A DNA stretch of 64,000 bases, taken from contig JAJEKV010000094.1 of NCBI GenBank assembly GCA_021234155.1, forward strand, positions 1 through 64,000, read 5' to 3'. The position numbers and the translations under genes are program-made. Numbering within the stretch: the stretch's first letter is position 1; each line of letters starts with the position of its first letter. Below are positions 1-13,080 of the stretch, one piece after another. The DNA comes from Isoetes taiwanensis. Its lineage: Eukaryota; Streptophyta; Lycopodiopsida; Isoetales; Isoetaceae. The notes beneath the pieces were generated by a model, which did not search any database, was not told the origin of the DNA, and saw only the letters and a program-made list of their open reading frames with translations.

Positions 1-3000
1 CCTTGAAATTCTCAAAAGGTCATTAGAATCAAGTAAAGATTGATATGGTGGTGATACATGTCCAGCGAAATTGAGAAAACACATTAGCAGATGTTGAATT
101 TAAGGTATCACCCCAGGTCACTTCAGTGAATTACGGTCCATGGACCCGGGGAGATAGTCAAGGACCACTCTGTAGTGTTAAGTTGATTGGAGGGCTGTTT
201 GATGTTTGGTTGATCTTTCCCCAATTGAATGTGAATAAAGGCGATTTCTAATTTTTAATTGCTTATAGAATGTATACTTATTATGCGATATGTTACGTAT
301 ACATGCTAGCAAAGCATAATTTCATTAGTGTGGACTTTAGGCTGAGTCCATATGACTCCCCAAATATTACGATTTTTTAGAAATAAAGGGTTTTATTTAG
401 TAGAATGATGCAAATTTTGAAAATGTAATGCGAGGTAGGTAGGATGGGCCTTGTATCTATAAAGCCCAAAAGTGCCATAGAGTTTGTGTCTCGCCCAAAG
501 CATACGTGAAGCGATGAATCACCATACAATGGCCGGCGTTTCAATGAAATCTGCATGATGTAAATTCATATTAAATGGTGAGAATGGTCAGGAACGAGGC
601 GCTGACTATGGATTCCTGATAGGCGAAATCACGGTGCCGCTCGGCGTAGAACCAATATTGGCTCATGCGGGTAACCGGGTTGAGGTCGCGAGCGAGATAA
701 ACCAAAATGTACGCGAGAAGAAATGAAACCAACTTCGGGAAGCTCATTAGAGTAAGTGGAGAGTTGATGAAGGATGGCGATGGTAGGATAACTATGGCGG
801 GAGTGGTACGGGAAGGCACGCTTGATTTCCTTAGGCAGCCATATTTCACAGGCGGAAGCCTGCGAAGGAGTTCTTTGAAAATGGAGGATGTTTGGGCTGC
901 AACACTTCGGTCGTTGTTTAAGCTTCTGAAGGAAAAGAGCGTGTGGCTTTAGTACTTGAAACTCATCCTCGGCCTCTATCCAGATGGGGTGGATGGTACA
1001 TTTTGGATACACATCTTGTGGAAACAAGGAACTATCGAGTTCCAAGCGGGATCTAATTGCTGATTAGGCGGATATTGGTAGAAGCGTCCATATTTGATCT
1101 TTATCTATTATTATCTGTGTCTTTTCTGTTCAGCAATCGCTTTCGGTATATTTGTTTAGTTGATATTATTATCTCGTAATCCATGTGTACTCCCATTCCT
1201 ATGTAGATAGAATGTTTTGTCTACATTGAGGCATCGATGGCGTCTTGATTTACGGATAGTAATATCTTATTTCATGGGCCTCACGGTGAAGCAGCCCACT
1301 TTCCTTCGGAGGAGGTGGCTTATTTTCTTTGAGACCGTCTCCTCCCGAGGCTGCCCAGGCACTTTGCCCTTGGATGGCACGAAGGTAGTTTCCATGAAGG
1401 CTTCCACTTTCGGGAAAATTGGGCACCGCCCACTTTCCTTCTTAGAGGCAAAGGAAAAGCGGCGATAGTCGGAAGCCAGAAGATAACAAGCTGACTTATG
1501 CCAATGAGAATCATGCATAACAGTTACATCATCATATCATATAAAGTTATGAAATACATGAGTCATAGATTGCTAATTATTAGTAGTTATTAATCTCAAA
1601 AGCCTCGCTCGGAACCCACACAATATGGATAGTAACATGATACTGTAGAAGTCTTTCTTTCGACGATAGCTATACCATACAGCGAGGGATCGAGAGAGAT
1701 CCCTTTTCAACTTCATGAGCATAAAGATAAATATGGTCATAAAGAGCAAGTAAAGGGTGTCAACATGGGGCTGTGAAGATGGCGAGACATGGCGGCCGGA
1801 ATGTCTTTGTCTTGAGTGAATAAATATATTGCCGCCAAGGAATTATTATTGATGACTCTTGTAGCGGCATTATTGGTTGTATATCGCGGTGTACATCCAG
1901 TAATCTTTCACGTACAATACAGCTTCAATAATGATTGTGGGTATAAATATATCTCAAACAATTTGACCATCAAATTTGGCCGATACAACCATGTGGTCTC
2001 ATTACGGTCACGGCATTGATTCCATCAATGCCAGATGAATCCACGAAAACTTCCAGCGGTCTGTGGCCGAGAGATACCATAGACTGGCCCCGGGATGACC
2101 ACGGTCGCTCTAAATCCCCACCGCCATTATCAGTAATCCCGCCGGCGTTATATCCATCGATGGAATAGAGAGCATCAAATGTACATGATAGAAGATCATT
2201 TGGGGTGCTGGTGAAAATGACTCGAAGAGTCCCCTAAATGAGCAGCTTGTCATCTTGTTATGTCATTGTAATCATCTATGAGATAAAAGTATTAGTACAA
2301 CTTTATCTTTCTCTATTGCAACTTGTCAACATGTCATTGAAATTGGTAGCCATACACTTACACTTATGAATGCTCATGTCGAATGATCTTGCCTTGTGAA
2401 ATTGGCTGGCCCATGAATTCGTACGTCAAGGCCCTTTCGAGAGTGTACCCTTATAATAAGTTACCTATTCATTTAGTATGTCGCCAATAATTGACATCAA
2501 TAATTCTCACATTATAAGCATCCACATTTCATCTCTCATGGCTTCCTTAGGATGCGTCCAGGAGAACATCAGATCCTTCAAGTGCTACTTGAGTTACAGC
2601 GATATTTGCGAGTGCTATATGGCGGTGTTAGTCTTGATCCATGGCTCGATCCATGAGATGGACTGCAGTAGTACGGGGAAGCTCACTGCATTGTGGTCCA
2701 CACATATTGGCTTCTACGTCCGGCCAGTCTTTGGTGAATATACGCTTAGCGGCGTTGGCGGCAGTGACTCTTTGTACACTCGGATATGTTAAATGCGACA
2801 AGGATATAATATGTTGCAGGATACTTAATAAGCATAGTCAATATTATATAATATAGCGTGCACGAAGTAATTCGAGTGCGCTCTTTGATCTCCACTTTGT
2901 TTTACCGACTCCGCCTTTACTTCATGTTTTGATAAGCTTACTCGCGATAAGTGAAGTACGCCCAGCCCAATTTCTGCTTGGAGAGAGAGATAAGCAATCT

Positions 3001-3040
3001 CAAATAAATTTAATAAAAGGCTATAGTTTATGAGGGTTAA

Positions 3041-3065
3041 CCAAATTGGTGGTAGCCCAATTTGG
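3041..3065. repeat. Copy of the AAATTGG...CCCAATTT palindrome
   Basis: Best copy of a short inverted repeat that recurs through the first 10.5 kb: CCAAATTGG, a 6-7 base centre containing GGTAG, then CCCAATTTGG. Other copies, some imperfect, lie near 7105-7125, 7212-7230, 8930-8948, 9046-9065, 9244-9263 and 10447-10465. Isolated half-sites (CCCAATTT) occur near 1414, 2967, 4079, 5270, 5335, 5372 and 7456. The function is unknown. Confidence 0.75.
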
Positions 3066-6000
3066 TTAGCAAAATAATAGAAATTTAAGACAAGGAAATA
3101 GGTGCAAGCGTTATCATTTACGAGAAAAGAAGTATGAATAATTATTTATTAACATATTTCGCGTATTTTTCAAATCATAAATTAAGCTCATTAAATTAAG
3201 GCATCTTAGAATAATCCCTCTTGGGTCTCACATCTTTGAAATTTTGAGGTTGTTGTCTTTGCCTCTTTGATCAATTCCATTCTTTGCATAAATCTTGGAC
3301 TCCAGTTCCTCATTCTCATCATATTGCACCTTGATTGTCTTACGTGTTAAGCCACCTCTTCCTCTACATCTTATTTGCTCATCGTGTTGGGACCACATCC
3401 TCTCATCACGATTGACCCTTCACACGTGTTTCCATGATGCTTGTGGTCAGGGCTCCCTAGCAACCTCTTCCTCGAACTTTGAGATGCGCTCAATCATATC
3501 ATTCAGTCCGATCTCTGCTTGATCGCGTTGATGTTGTTTTCTTCTCCTAAATAGTTCCAAATCGAGGCCTAGAGTATTTGCCCTTTTTGAGCTCTACTTG
3601 AATCATACAGCTCTTACATCACATCTCTCGAGTGGTGCACTTACGTTTATGGTTGTAGGCGAGCGGACAAGGTGTCTGGGGAAGGCGAGAAGTTGAAATT
3701 TGAGAGCATTTTGGAAGTAGGGCCTTCTTCTTTCCTCTTTTATCTTCTGTAGAGCTCTTGATTTTTCTCGTCTAACCCTTGTGAGCAGCCAGGGGTTGCT
3801 TTCAGTCATCGTACAAGCAATTTCGGCTTCGTACATCTCAAAGACAATGTTTTATAGCCCTGCTGTACCCGGCTCGGCTAAAAGCACCACCCAGAAAGAA
3901 GTTGAGAGCAGTGCAACCTTCGGCATCAACTTACGTACTAGATAGGTGCGTCCTGCTTTCCCAAGCTGATTTTGCCGATTACTCCTCCCCTGCTGCACCT
4001 TATGCGCGCAAAGTCGATACTGACCGATAGGCGCACGGAAAACAAATGTTAGAAGCGGTGATAATTGACAAACATTGGCCCAATTTTAAAATACATATTT
4101 CTTTGCACACTCGTGATGGCAAATTCTTTTCGATGTCTTATTTTTCGTAAATGCTTGGGAAACTAGCATATTGCTGGATGGTGGAATTAGGCCCGAAGCA
4201 AATATTTATTTCTTTTATGCGATGCGTGGCCATTTCGTCTGGCGACGCCATTAGCGGGGACAAGACATTTGCAACTCGAACTCTAGAGGTAGTGCTTGAT
4301 TACAGTAGGGGGTCACAGGTAGGAACCAGCAAGCTCTGGTGCCGTGTTGTCTTCATAGGATAGGCACTCATTGGCCCAGTGCAGGGTAATAATCTCTTCT
4401 GGTGAGGCTATTTGGTCCCGAATCATCGTGCTTAGGCCCCGGTCAAGGAATTTTCATAATCTTCCTTTGGCCCATTTCTTACATTATATCGAAGTAAGCA
4501 TCAATGAAGGCGGGCGAAGTGTTTACCGTCCACTTTACAAACCTCGCCGGACTAGCATTGGGAAACCCGCCCGAAGGTTCACCCACCCTCCTCAATGGCC
4601 TAGAAGATGTTAAATCCTTTCTTTGTAGAGGGACTCAGGAAGCTTTCCTTCTCCATCTCTTTCGTCATACGCCCATCCATGATGCTACTTGCGAACATAA
4701 GCATCGGATTCTCAGAGTGAATATGGGGTGAAGAGCTTGCCTCAAGGCGACCATGTCTTGAAGTTTCTTCACTTCCTTCATATATACGACAAGGGGCCGC
4801 TCCATTGTTCAATCTTCTTGACTCTCAGGCTCTCTGAGCCTTTTATAGTCGTCTCCCGGTATAATCCTTGCTTCCGCCGGGAATGTGGTGCCATCGCGAA
4901 TCTCCTTCCGGACCTTTGCGGTCAGAGGATGCATGGACTTTAATGGCGGCAAGGGATGTTAATTAGTGAAAAGTCTAAGCCTATCCTTCACCCTCAATTT
5001 TTCTCCTTCTGCGTCCCTTCCATGGGTCTTGCGGCGAATGGCCCGGGCAACTTGATTACACATATTTTGACTTCGTCATCAAGATATACAAAGTGATGCG
5101 TAGTCACATAGTTGACTTCTTAATCGTTTACTTGTCCTGACTTTCCAATCACGCATGACAAAGAAGGCGCGAGATAAAGCAGCATACACATCATCTTAAT
5201 TTTACTTTTTAGTATGAAGTGGTAGCCCATAATTGAATCATCAAACACTCGGGTGAAAGCTGGTGAGCGCCCAATTTCCTGAGCATTTTGAAGTAGGCGG
5301 CGCCTAAGCTGCGGCAGATTTGGGGGTGGAAACCCCCAATTTGAAAAATTGCCAACGAGGCTGAAATTATTTGGCCCAATTTGGGCTGTGAATGCGCCGG
5401 GAACTAATGGTGGCCAGTGCACTTACGAAGTCGCTCCATCGGCCAGGAGTACGCGTTTGCCTTTAAGTAGAATGCCGGATTGCGAAGCTGCTGAATTTCT
5501 TGAAAAAGCTACTTCCCTCGTGCCGTGCTTCTTTGATATATCATTATTCTCACAGCTTACCGCGACGTACTTTCGATTCGCGTGAGATTTCTGCCGGGGA
5601 CTGGCGTTTCGCACTGGCGCTAAAAGAATATAGAGTTCGCGAGTACTTCCCGCTGGGAGCCATGCAAAGCTTGTGTGACAAGCGTTGGGAATTGCCGATA
5701 GTCGTGTGGTTGCCATTAACAATCAGTGCATTTTGCGAGGATCCTGCGACTTCTTCCATGATTTGCTGCGCCTGTACGTGGGTCCGAGATAGCCGCGACA
5801 TGAAGCCGCGGGGAGGTGCATCGTGGTGATAGCGATTAAGTAGAGTGTCCAAGTGCTACGGACTTATGACCTACAAAGTCGCCATTTGCGGGGGCTTTGC
5901 CATCTTGAACACATAAAACTTCGATATGAAGCCCGCGGAGGGTAGATTTACTCTCCACATTAGCGATGCTTGCTATGGCACTGTGACAACTCATATGCGC

Positions 6001-8804
6001 TTCTCACGGGTGGCAGTAAGCCACGAGATGGAGTGAACTTCACGATCTGCTTGAAATTTCACTCTCAGAGTTCTTGAGATGAAGAAGGAGCAAGGACTCC
6101 TCTCAGGGTTTTTAAGATACTGTGATAACACGTCAAAACGCGCCTCTTGACGGACCACCTAGAAATCTTTTCCCATCGCTTGGGGTTCCTCTTGAGACTG
6201 ACTGAGATATATACACTTTCGCATGGAGCGACCTCGTGCTCTCTTCATTCCACCAAATATAAGTTTGAGTAGGCGACTTCTGATTGAATAGCGCCAGTGT
6301 CCTCGCTTGGCTAACATGTCGGGCTCCATTTTGCTGGCCCACATTGCTATTAACTTTCTCTACCTTTCTTGTATGGACTTAGCCACTTGATGTCGTACAC
6401 TTTAGGTTGATTTTTTGCCCACGATATAAAAGTGAGCAGTGCTTTTCATTTTTGATACGTTTTATTAATATCTCTATATCCAATAAACCGTAGTAGCCAT
6501 CAAAATGTCGGTTCTTGATTTGATGCGGCTCTCTAAACTCATATAGGTCCAGCGCCCATCTTCGGCGCAAAGAATGTGGGCTTTCCTTTATCTTGCGTTC
6601 ATCATACATGACTCGTACTTAGATAGTGGAACTTTATAGCGGACAAAAGTCAAGATCTGATGTCTTCAGCGTGATTGAGGAAGTCATCCTTGTTCTCGGC
6701 CGAGACCTCCATGTCGATGGCGATACATGGCAATTCATTTTTCTGCCCTATCTTGCCAAAAAAAGCGGAAGATCGCAGGAAATTGGTTTATGCAGGACCG
6801 GGATGAATATTCCTATCTCTATGCACCGGACCCATTCCTCGACAGCGGAGTCAAAATTTCATTGGGCACACTTTTGGATGCCCGACAAAGCAGTTCTTTC
6901 TTTTCTTTTCTTGCATTCTCTGTGCAATAGCCTCTGCAAATTTGGGTCAGTGCGGGAACGGCGATGCGCTTTGTTAGCGCCATATTAATTCTGCTTGAGC
7001 GGAAAGTAGTATTTGTTAGTACTTGGAGACTTGGGGGCTGAAAGAGGCATTTATACGATGGAAACAAATTAGTACGCCTTCGCGTTGCCACGATCTATAG
7101 CACACCAAATTGGTAGCAGCAATTTAACAAATAACTCATGACGACCTTGAGTCACGAGAAGGCGATTGTATCTGAGGGTGGTGGCTTGCTTGAATTTTGA
7201 ATCCGCACACTAAATTGAAACGCCCAATTTACTTATCCCTCACACGAAAGTAGGCGGGCGCCCGGTTACTTACCTATCGAGGAGAGCGACTTCGCGGGTA
7301 GTAGGCCTTGGTGGAAGTAAATTAGGGGCGGCCCAATTATCTATAAGTCTACCATCCAAGGTGATACATTGCTCCTAGGGATAGGCAAGCTGAAGCGTCG
7401 CTGCACTTGCAGTGTGTCAGGATAAGGCAGCGTCATGCATTTAGTGTGAGGATAAAGTAAATTGGGCGTCATACGTTAGTGTTAGGGAAAAAGTCCGATG
7501 TTTTCTTGAAATGACACACTAAAGGGAAGCAATTTGAGTGCCATCCGATTCACGCATCACAGTACAGCCATCTGTGGGGACATTAGAGGCATCTAGGAAT
7601 GTTCATATGTCGAGAGATGTTATGGCGGGATACTTAAATGAGTAAGCATCCGGTTTATATTAGAAAAGTGAAAGTCCACCTTTACCTTTGCCCACTTGGG
7701 TGGTGAGATGCCATCAAAGCTGTTTAAATTCCCTTGGTATGCGAAGTACCCGAGCGTCGTCAACCAGAGAAGGCATGCAGCAAGGATGGCGACAAGCGGC
7801 GGTAGAGAACCTGGCGCCAAGAGCGCCGATCAAGGCCAAGCGAATTTGGTTGGAGTATAGTCTCGCGGTGAAGCGACTTTCTGGCTTCTAAGAAATATGG
7901 CTTGATGTTTAGCGAACTTCATAAAGAAGCCGCAAAGGGTACCATCTGAGTCGAGGAGAATGAGGGCTTTAAGTTTATGGACCTCTTTTGGGTGAACAAA
8001 ATTATCGTGCATGTAAGCGCTTGGCCCTTTGAAAATAAAATGGGCCGTTGATGGGTTCGGCGTGAGGAATTAATTGTGGACCCTTAATAATGAGTCTTGG
8101 CAGTTTTTGAATTTCAAATCGTCATTAAAAAGCCAAAATTAATTGAGTCATGCACGTGTCATCCGTCCTTTAAAGGGAACTTGTGTTTCAAAGTTAGGGA
8201 CGGACACATTATTCGAAATTAGGTGGGACATTTAACTTTAAAAATGGGGAAATTACATTCAAATTTGGGGAATTCATGTTTAAATGTAAATGCGCTTCAA
8301 ACTGTTGTTTTTCTGGCGTGCCTTGTTTTGGCTACTATCTTTTTACAGGCGGCAAACATCTTTGATTCATATTCATGGCCACGAGATCTCAAAAGGTTTT
8401 GTCTTTGTTCCCACAATTAAATTTGCCATACCTCGATGTGTAATTCTTTGCCAAATGTGATGTGACCCGATTTTTATCAATCACGCCTTTCCATTCGTTT
8501 GTTCATTCAGCACCTCTTCAAGCCTTTGTTCATTTCACACCTTTCCATTCCGCGCCTTTTAGATGGCTTGACCCTTGATTTACTCCTCCTCATTCACAGT
8601 TCTTTGTCACATTTTACATAAACTCTAAATTTAGATCAGTCCGGTCGCCCTTTTCTGAGAAATTGTCATGCAGGATTTGTGCTTTGCTATTTTCTCCATT
8701 AACCCTTGTTTGTGATAGAGGCCCTTCCAATGCTCAATTGTATTTGTTTGGGAGCTCAATGATAAATTCGGTTAGTATACGCCTCCTTAGTTCTCTTAGT
8801 GTGT

Positions 8805-9345
8805 ATGTGGGTGACGGGTAGGTGGCTTGGGATGGGCAAAGCGTATCTCGAAGGTGTTTTATCTTGGTGACAACTAAATTGGGGCCCAGGAGTCTCGCGC
8901 CTACTTCGCGGGTCTTTAACCACCACGAACAAATTGAAGCCCAATTTGTCTTGTGATATATCTGCTTCAGGCGACAACCTTCTTTTGTACCCATTGTGAA
9001 ATTTGTACGCATCAATAATACCCATATATAGCGCTTTGGTCGGTTCAATTAGGTAGCCCAATTTGCAACAATGGGACAAATTAGTGATTAGCCCATATTA
9101 TCCTTTACGTAGATGACGGATAGGTGAAAGCGTAGGGATGGGTCATTTGTATCACCGAATGTGTTTTCTCTTGGTAGCTGATTCTAGGGTGGGTGGGGCC
9201 TGAGTTATGTGTGCCTACTTCTGACTCCTCTGCCAGTTTCGAACAAATTGGTAGCCCAATTTGTCTTGTGAATATAACCTCTTGGTGAAACCTTCTTTTC
9301 TACCCATTGTGAGACTTCGCATCCAATACTAACCTTATACAAGGG
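8805..9345. repeat. Diverged tandem duplication, unit about 240-300 bp
   Basis: Unit 1 (about 8805-9035) and unit 2 (about 9105-9345) share the same ordered landmarks: a GTGACGG/ATGACGG-GTAGGT start, GGGATGGG, TTTTATCTTGGT versus TTTCTCTTGGT, GCCTACTTC, then CAAATT-GCCCAATTTGTCTTGTGA, AACCTTCTTTT and ACCCATTGTGA. The spacing between landmarks is preserved and both units contain one copy of the palindrome. The divergence shows an old event. No coding function is seen. Confidence 0.7.
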
Positions 9346-10818
9346 GAATCTAAACACCTCATCATTAAAAAAGGGTTTCCGCCCAATTTTGTGTCCTTGT
9401 AACCATTGAATGGGAGTCCCCAGGTCATTTGCATTTGCTTTCTCGTCTTCCTTACCTCGATTTTAACACTCTTGAAATCCTTGTGCGGGGTTGTGTATCT
9501 CTTCCTTAATAGACATCTAGTAGCAAAGGGAGTTGTTGTGGGGCAAATGACACAATGCACTTCAAGGGAGATATGAAGGACTGCAGCGGCGTGGGTGTGG
9601 AGAAGTGTTGAAGGCCACCATACCCTTCCACGGCCAACTCGGATGCAACCACAATAGCGAAGCCGGGGGGCTCATTCGTTACGTGGAAGTGAAGATGCTC
9701 GTGAGTCGTGCGCTAATGGCGTCCCCAGCAAAACGGTGAGACGCCCGGTGGGGAAGGAGACACAACGGTGACAAGATATACCCTTCTTGAAAAGGATTGT
9801 GAGATATGGCACTCATGCGACTCCATTATTCTTGGAAAGAGATTCATATCTTTCAGGCCTGATGATACAGTTTGTGACCGGTTTACGGGTTTCAAGTTTG
9901 TGGGAGTATCGTGGCGAAGGTTCCCTCCCTTTCTGAAGTGAACATCGTTGCGGGGTTGCTTGCGGGTGCCGGCAGGGATGCTTCGTGAGATGGAGCAATG
10001 ATACCGTCGTGTTGCGGAGTAAAAGGTCACCGGAGATATTAATGTACATAGCAGGCGAATGTGTGTCGGCCGGGGAGCTGAACATCGAAGCACCCAAATT
10101 ATGAGAAAGCGACATTACACTTTTCATTCCGACAACCCGGGGAAGGTTGTTAGGCCACAAAGCTTGCTTTCGTCTCACCACTCGAGAATGCTATCCTCAC
10201 TTACGGGGAGGACCTTGTGTTGCAAGAATAGGTGTTGTGTCAGGGTTCTCTAGGAATCAAGTTGTTAACATCGAAAGGAATTCCTTGCCATGAAATCAAG
10301 TGATAGGGTTACTTTTTGTTTATGACATGTTAAGCCAACAACATGAAAGGTCGAAAAGTGGGGCGGCCCCAGTCTTGCTGCGAGGGAATCTCGTTTTGCG
10401 AAAAGGCGTGGTACCTTGGTCTCGGGATCTCAAAGTCGGCATATCTGAAATGGAAGCCCAATTTCTTGAGGGTGCCGCATAAAGGCCGAACATAGTAAGC
10501 TGTGGCACCTTGAAGCCTAAGCTCCTCGGGCGTTGGATGTGGTAGGTGTTTTCCATGTTCGTGAGGGGAAACGGTGAATCCCTTGCAAGTAGCGGGGGAA
10601 AGCGAGGAGGGATAAAGAAGAATGTCGGGGAAGTTGCACTGCAATGTTTGAAGTCCGGCATTCTAGAAGAGGTTAATCGCGAGGTTGTGGCATTGGCCCG
10701 GCAGAAGGTATCAAGCCGGTTTTCATAGAAGCGTGGAAGCCGAAGTTTCGGGACGTCGGTATCTCATAAAGAAAATTGCATTCTCAAATCGCGATACATG
10801 TGAGGTGATCCGTCTGAG

Positions 10819-12345
10819 GTTCTGCGAAGACCAAAGATGAAGGAGAGGAGGATGTTGCATGATGAAAGAAAAGCGCATAGACTAGAGCATGCCTGCGTGT
10901 CGCACACGATGCTGATGGGTGGAATTATACTCCCACGGTATCGGCCAATATCTTTGTATTATTCGCGACAAAATGGATCAAGCCAAAACAATGATTCCAA
11001 AATTGCAACAATCGTAAAAGTCTCTCACGGAGACTTGACAAAAGAAAACGACATTGCCCGGTGCATTGACTCATGGTCATGGGAATGGATCTTATGGAAA
11101 CTTTGCCACGGACTTATGGCGGATGACTCTAACTTCCATGTAGGTTCTTTGAATAGCATCTTGAAGAGATTAGAGATGGGGCAGCAGTATCACGAGGGAG
11201 GCCACGTGGAGTGCACTGAATCATCTGCTCCAAAATGGGTCTCCTCATTATTGAGAGACACTTGACCTTGGAGTCAAAGTTGTCACTATCAATACCGGCA
11301 TACACGCGCTAATTTGCCCACGAACACGGGGACCATCATTGAAGCCTCGCCCAAGATACTTTATTTAAATTTGGAGCGCATCACGGACCAGAGAACAAGA
11401 ATAGGTATGTCTTCTCCTATCTTTCTTACCTAGTATATCTTGGTGTGTTTGAAGAGATTGAGCTAGGGTTCATGATGCCGGTCCACACACATGATGATCT
11501 CGATGCCTTGTTTGGTAACTTCTCTACATCTTTAAAGAAACTGAGAGGTGCTCACAATGCGAACTCTTTGTATGAATTCCACAAATGCAACTTGAATACA
11601 CCCGTCCCTATGTTGTTGACAAAGTTCGGATTGGAAGGGTTTTATAGAAGGCTACATACCCGGATGGGGATGATAGATTGACGAGGTCATACCACCCTCT
11701 AACTTTCAGATTAGCTATGAATGGTGATTGGCCAGTCATGTATTTAAAACTAGACCCACTTACACGGATTGGTTTGCACTTTGGTGGAATAAAGATGTGG
11801 AAAAAAAGAGGGCGGGGAAGCCCATGATGCGGTTGGATATCTAAAGGCTGCTTCCTCCCAAGAAATCGGTGAAGGACCTTGGCACAACTGCAGCAGATAT
11901 CCACAAGCATATATTGCATTGGGTTGCTTGTTCAGCGTCTAACAAAGGTGCTCCGAAGCGCCAACTACCGCACGCGGTTCACGGCCCGCGATTGAATATT
12001 GGATGAAACTCTTGCAAGAACTTCGGGAACATCGCGTTGGCGAAGGCACTTATAATGACTTCCGGCCATGTACTAGGCAAAGCACAAGCTCCACCTCATG
12101 TAGGCTGTAGTGGTAGAGCCAATTGCTACTATCACTCCTCCTTATGTCGGCCCCTGGAAGGACAAACTGTCTTGGGAATTCAACCCATACAAAGATTTGA
12201 AGAAAGGTATGTTTATTATAGCATACGATGATGTGTTGTGCCCAACTTGGGTGGGGCTATCTTGAGGACCCACAAATGGATGATAAGAAGGAGAACTTTG
12301 AGACTATTACGGTGACTTGGTGGGAGCCAATCCAGTGAGAACCAA
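10819..12345 (+). pseudogene. DUF7869-type transposase-like protein, frameshifted
   Basis: Read in three frames, the plus strand gives an ordered series of motifs of the DUF7869 family, uncharacterised eukaryotic proteins found in repetitive, transposon-like copies. There is an upstream H-DERKAHRLEH stretch (about 10855-10890), then IIRDKMDQAKTMIPKL (10958-11005, the family's D-x-MDQ motif), DSN-x5-LNSILKRLE (about 11130-11180) and ENKNRYVFSYLSYLVYLGVF (about 11391-11450). This is followed by PVHTHDDLDALFGNFSTSLK (11474-11535, the family's HTHEDID motif), then a C-terminal part with NPYKDLKKGMFII (about 12188-12220) and EDPQMDDKKENF...TVTWWEPIQ (12264-12335). The D, D(N) and HTHDDLD positions are arranged as in an RNase H-like DDE/D nuclease; that catalytic reading is my inference. 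At least four frame changes and one stop make it a relic. The longest unbroken pieces are 10837-11265 and 11364-11681. I did not find terminal inverted repeats. Confidence 0.72.
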
Positions 12346-12818
12346 GTCTACCCGACTAATTATGCCAATTGTTGGAAAGAAGAGATGGAGCCAACGGCTG
12401 CAAGTGCCGCATAGAAGTGGAGACTATCGACTAAACTTGGGAGCCATCAAACAAGAAGAAGATACCTAATACTATTAAGATACAGGTGCATCTTCTTTGA
12501 GGCATATCACACTTTCATGAGGATGTCAACTAGTGTATGAAAATGAGTCATTCATCCAAGTGTACTAAAAAATGGTCCATAAATTCAGGTATTGTCCATA
12601 ATTAATGAAATTGTGCTTTAATAAACCTGAACTTTCAGCGACTACGACCCCTGGGTATAGCGGTCATCCCTTGGGTTGGGATTTCTGCTATGCCCGGATG
12701 AGCGTGGGCATTGTGGTGGGATTCAACTCCCCAGTCTCACTGATGGCTTGGCTTTGTTTGCTTGTAGTGTACGGAGTTGGAGATCATGTGTGATGCTAGC
12801 AAGGATTATGTATGAAGA

Positions 12819-12881
12819 ACATCACTTTGATGCCACTGACTGTTGGATCTTTCAGTGGCAACCATTGACTTCAAAGTGATC
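12819..12881. repeat. Hairpin-forming inverted repeat
   Basis: ATCACTTTG and TGCCACTGA on the left are matched by TCAGTGGCA and CAAAGTGAT on the right, around a short centre (CTGTTGGATCTT). The outer and inner stems are separated by short unequal spacers on each side. It could be a foldback element core or a remnant of a small-RNA precursor. No target is known. Confidence 0.7.
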
Positions 12882-13041
12882 ATCTTTATGAATAGGCTTG
12901 CTGAAGTTCTGTTGAGCCATGCTTTTGTTATCTCTGATGTTGCTGAGAGCATGAGCGTTCTGTCACATGAGAGTTGCTAACAAAATACTCAAGCTCTCAT
13001 CGACATCAGAGATATCCTCAAGGAGACGCTTCAGGTAAGTC

Positions 13042-13080
13042 CAGAGCATTGGATTCAAGTTGGGGTTCGATTCCCCAAGC
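13042..13080 (+). other. tRNA-like T-arm remnant (possible SINE head or tRNA relic)
   Basis: TGGGG-TTCGATT-CCCCA forms a perfect 5-bp stem with a 7-base TTCGATT loop, as in a tRNA T arm and the RNA polymerase III B box. Just upstream, AGAGCATTGGATT resembles the D-arm to anticodon-arm passage of a tRNA. No complete acceptor stem or anticodon arm can be folded, so this is not a working tRNA gene. A tRNA-derived SINE or a tRNA pseudogene fits equally well. Confidence 0.4.

Larger units (their letters stand above)
1..10800. other. Decayed intergenic DNA, no recognisable gene
   Basis: I could not recognise a gene here on either strand. Open frames are short (at most about 140 codons), overlap on opposite strands and show no familiar motif. 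The block is richer in GC than the AT-rich DNA to its right and contains many copies of a short CCCAATTT/AAATTGGG word, often as a small palindrome (listed separately), plus a diverged local duplication near 9 kb. A stretch around 3.3-3.8 kb read on the minus strand gives charged, coil-like peptide, which could be an old retrotransposon gag, but this is not supported by any motif. The most likely content is old, strongly decayed mobile-element DNA. Confidence 0.5.

Noticed and set aside
571-1045. Overlapping 90-140 codon frames near the left edge as genes
   Set aside because: Frames overlap on both strands, have no recognisable motif or start context, and lie in decayed repeat-rich DNA.
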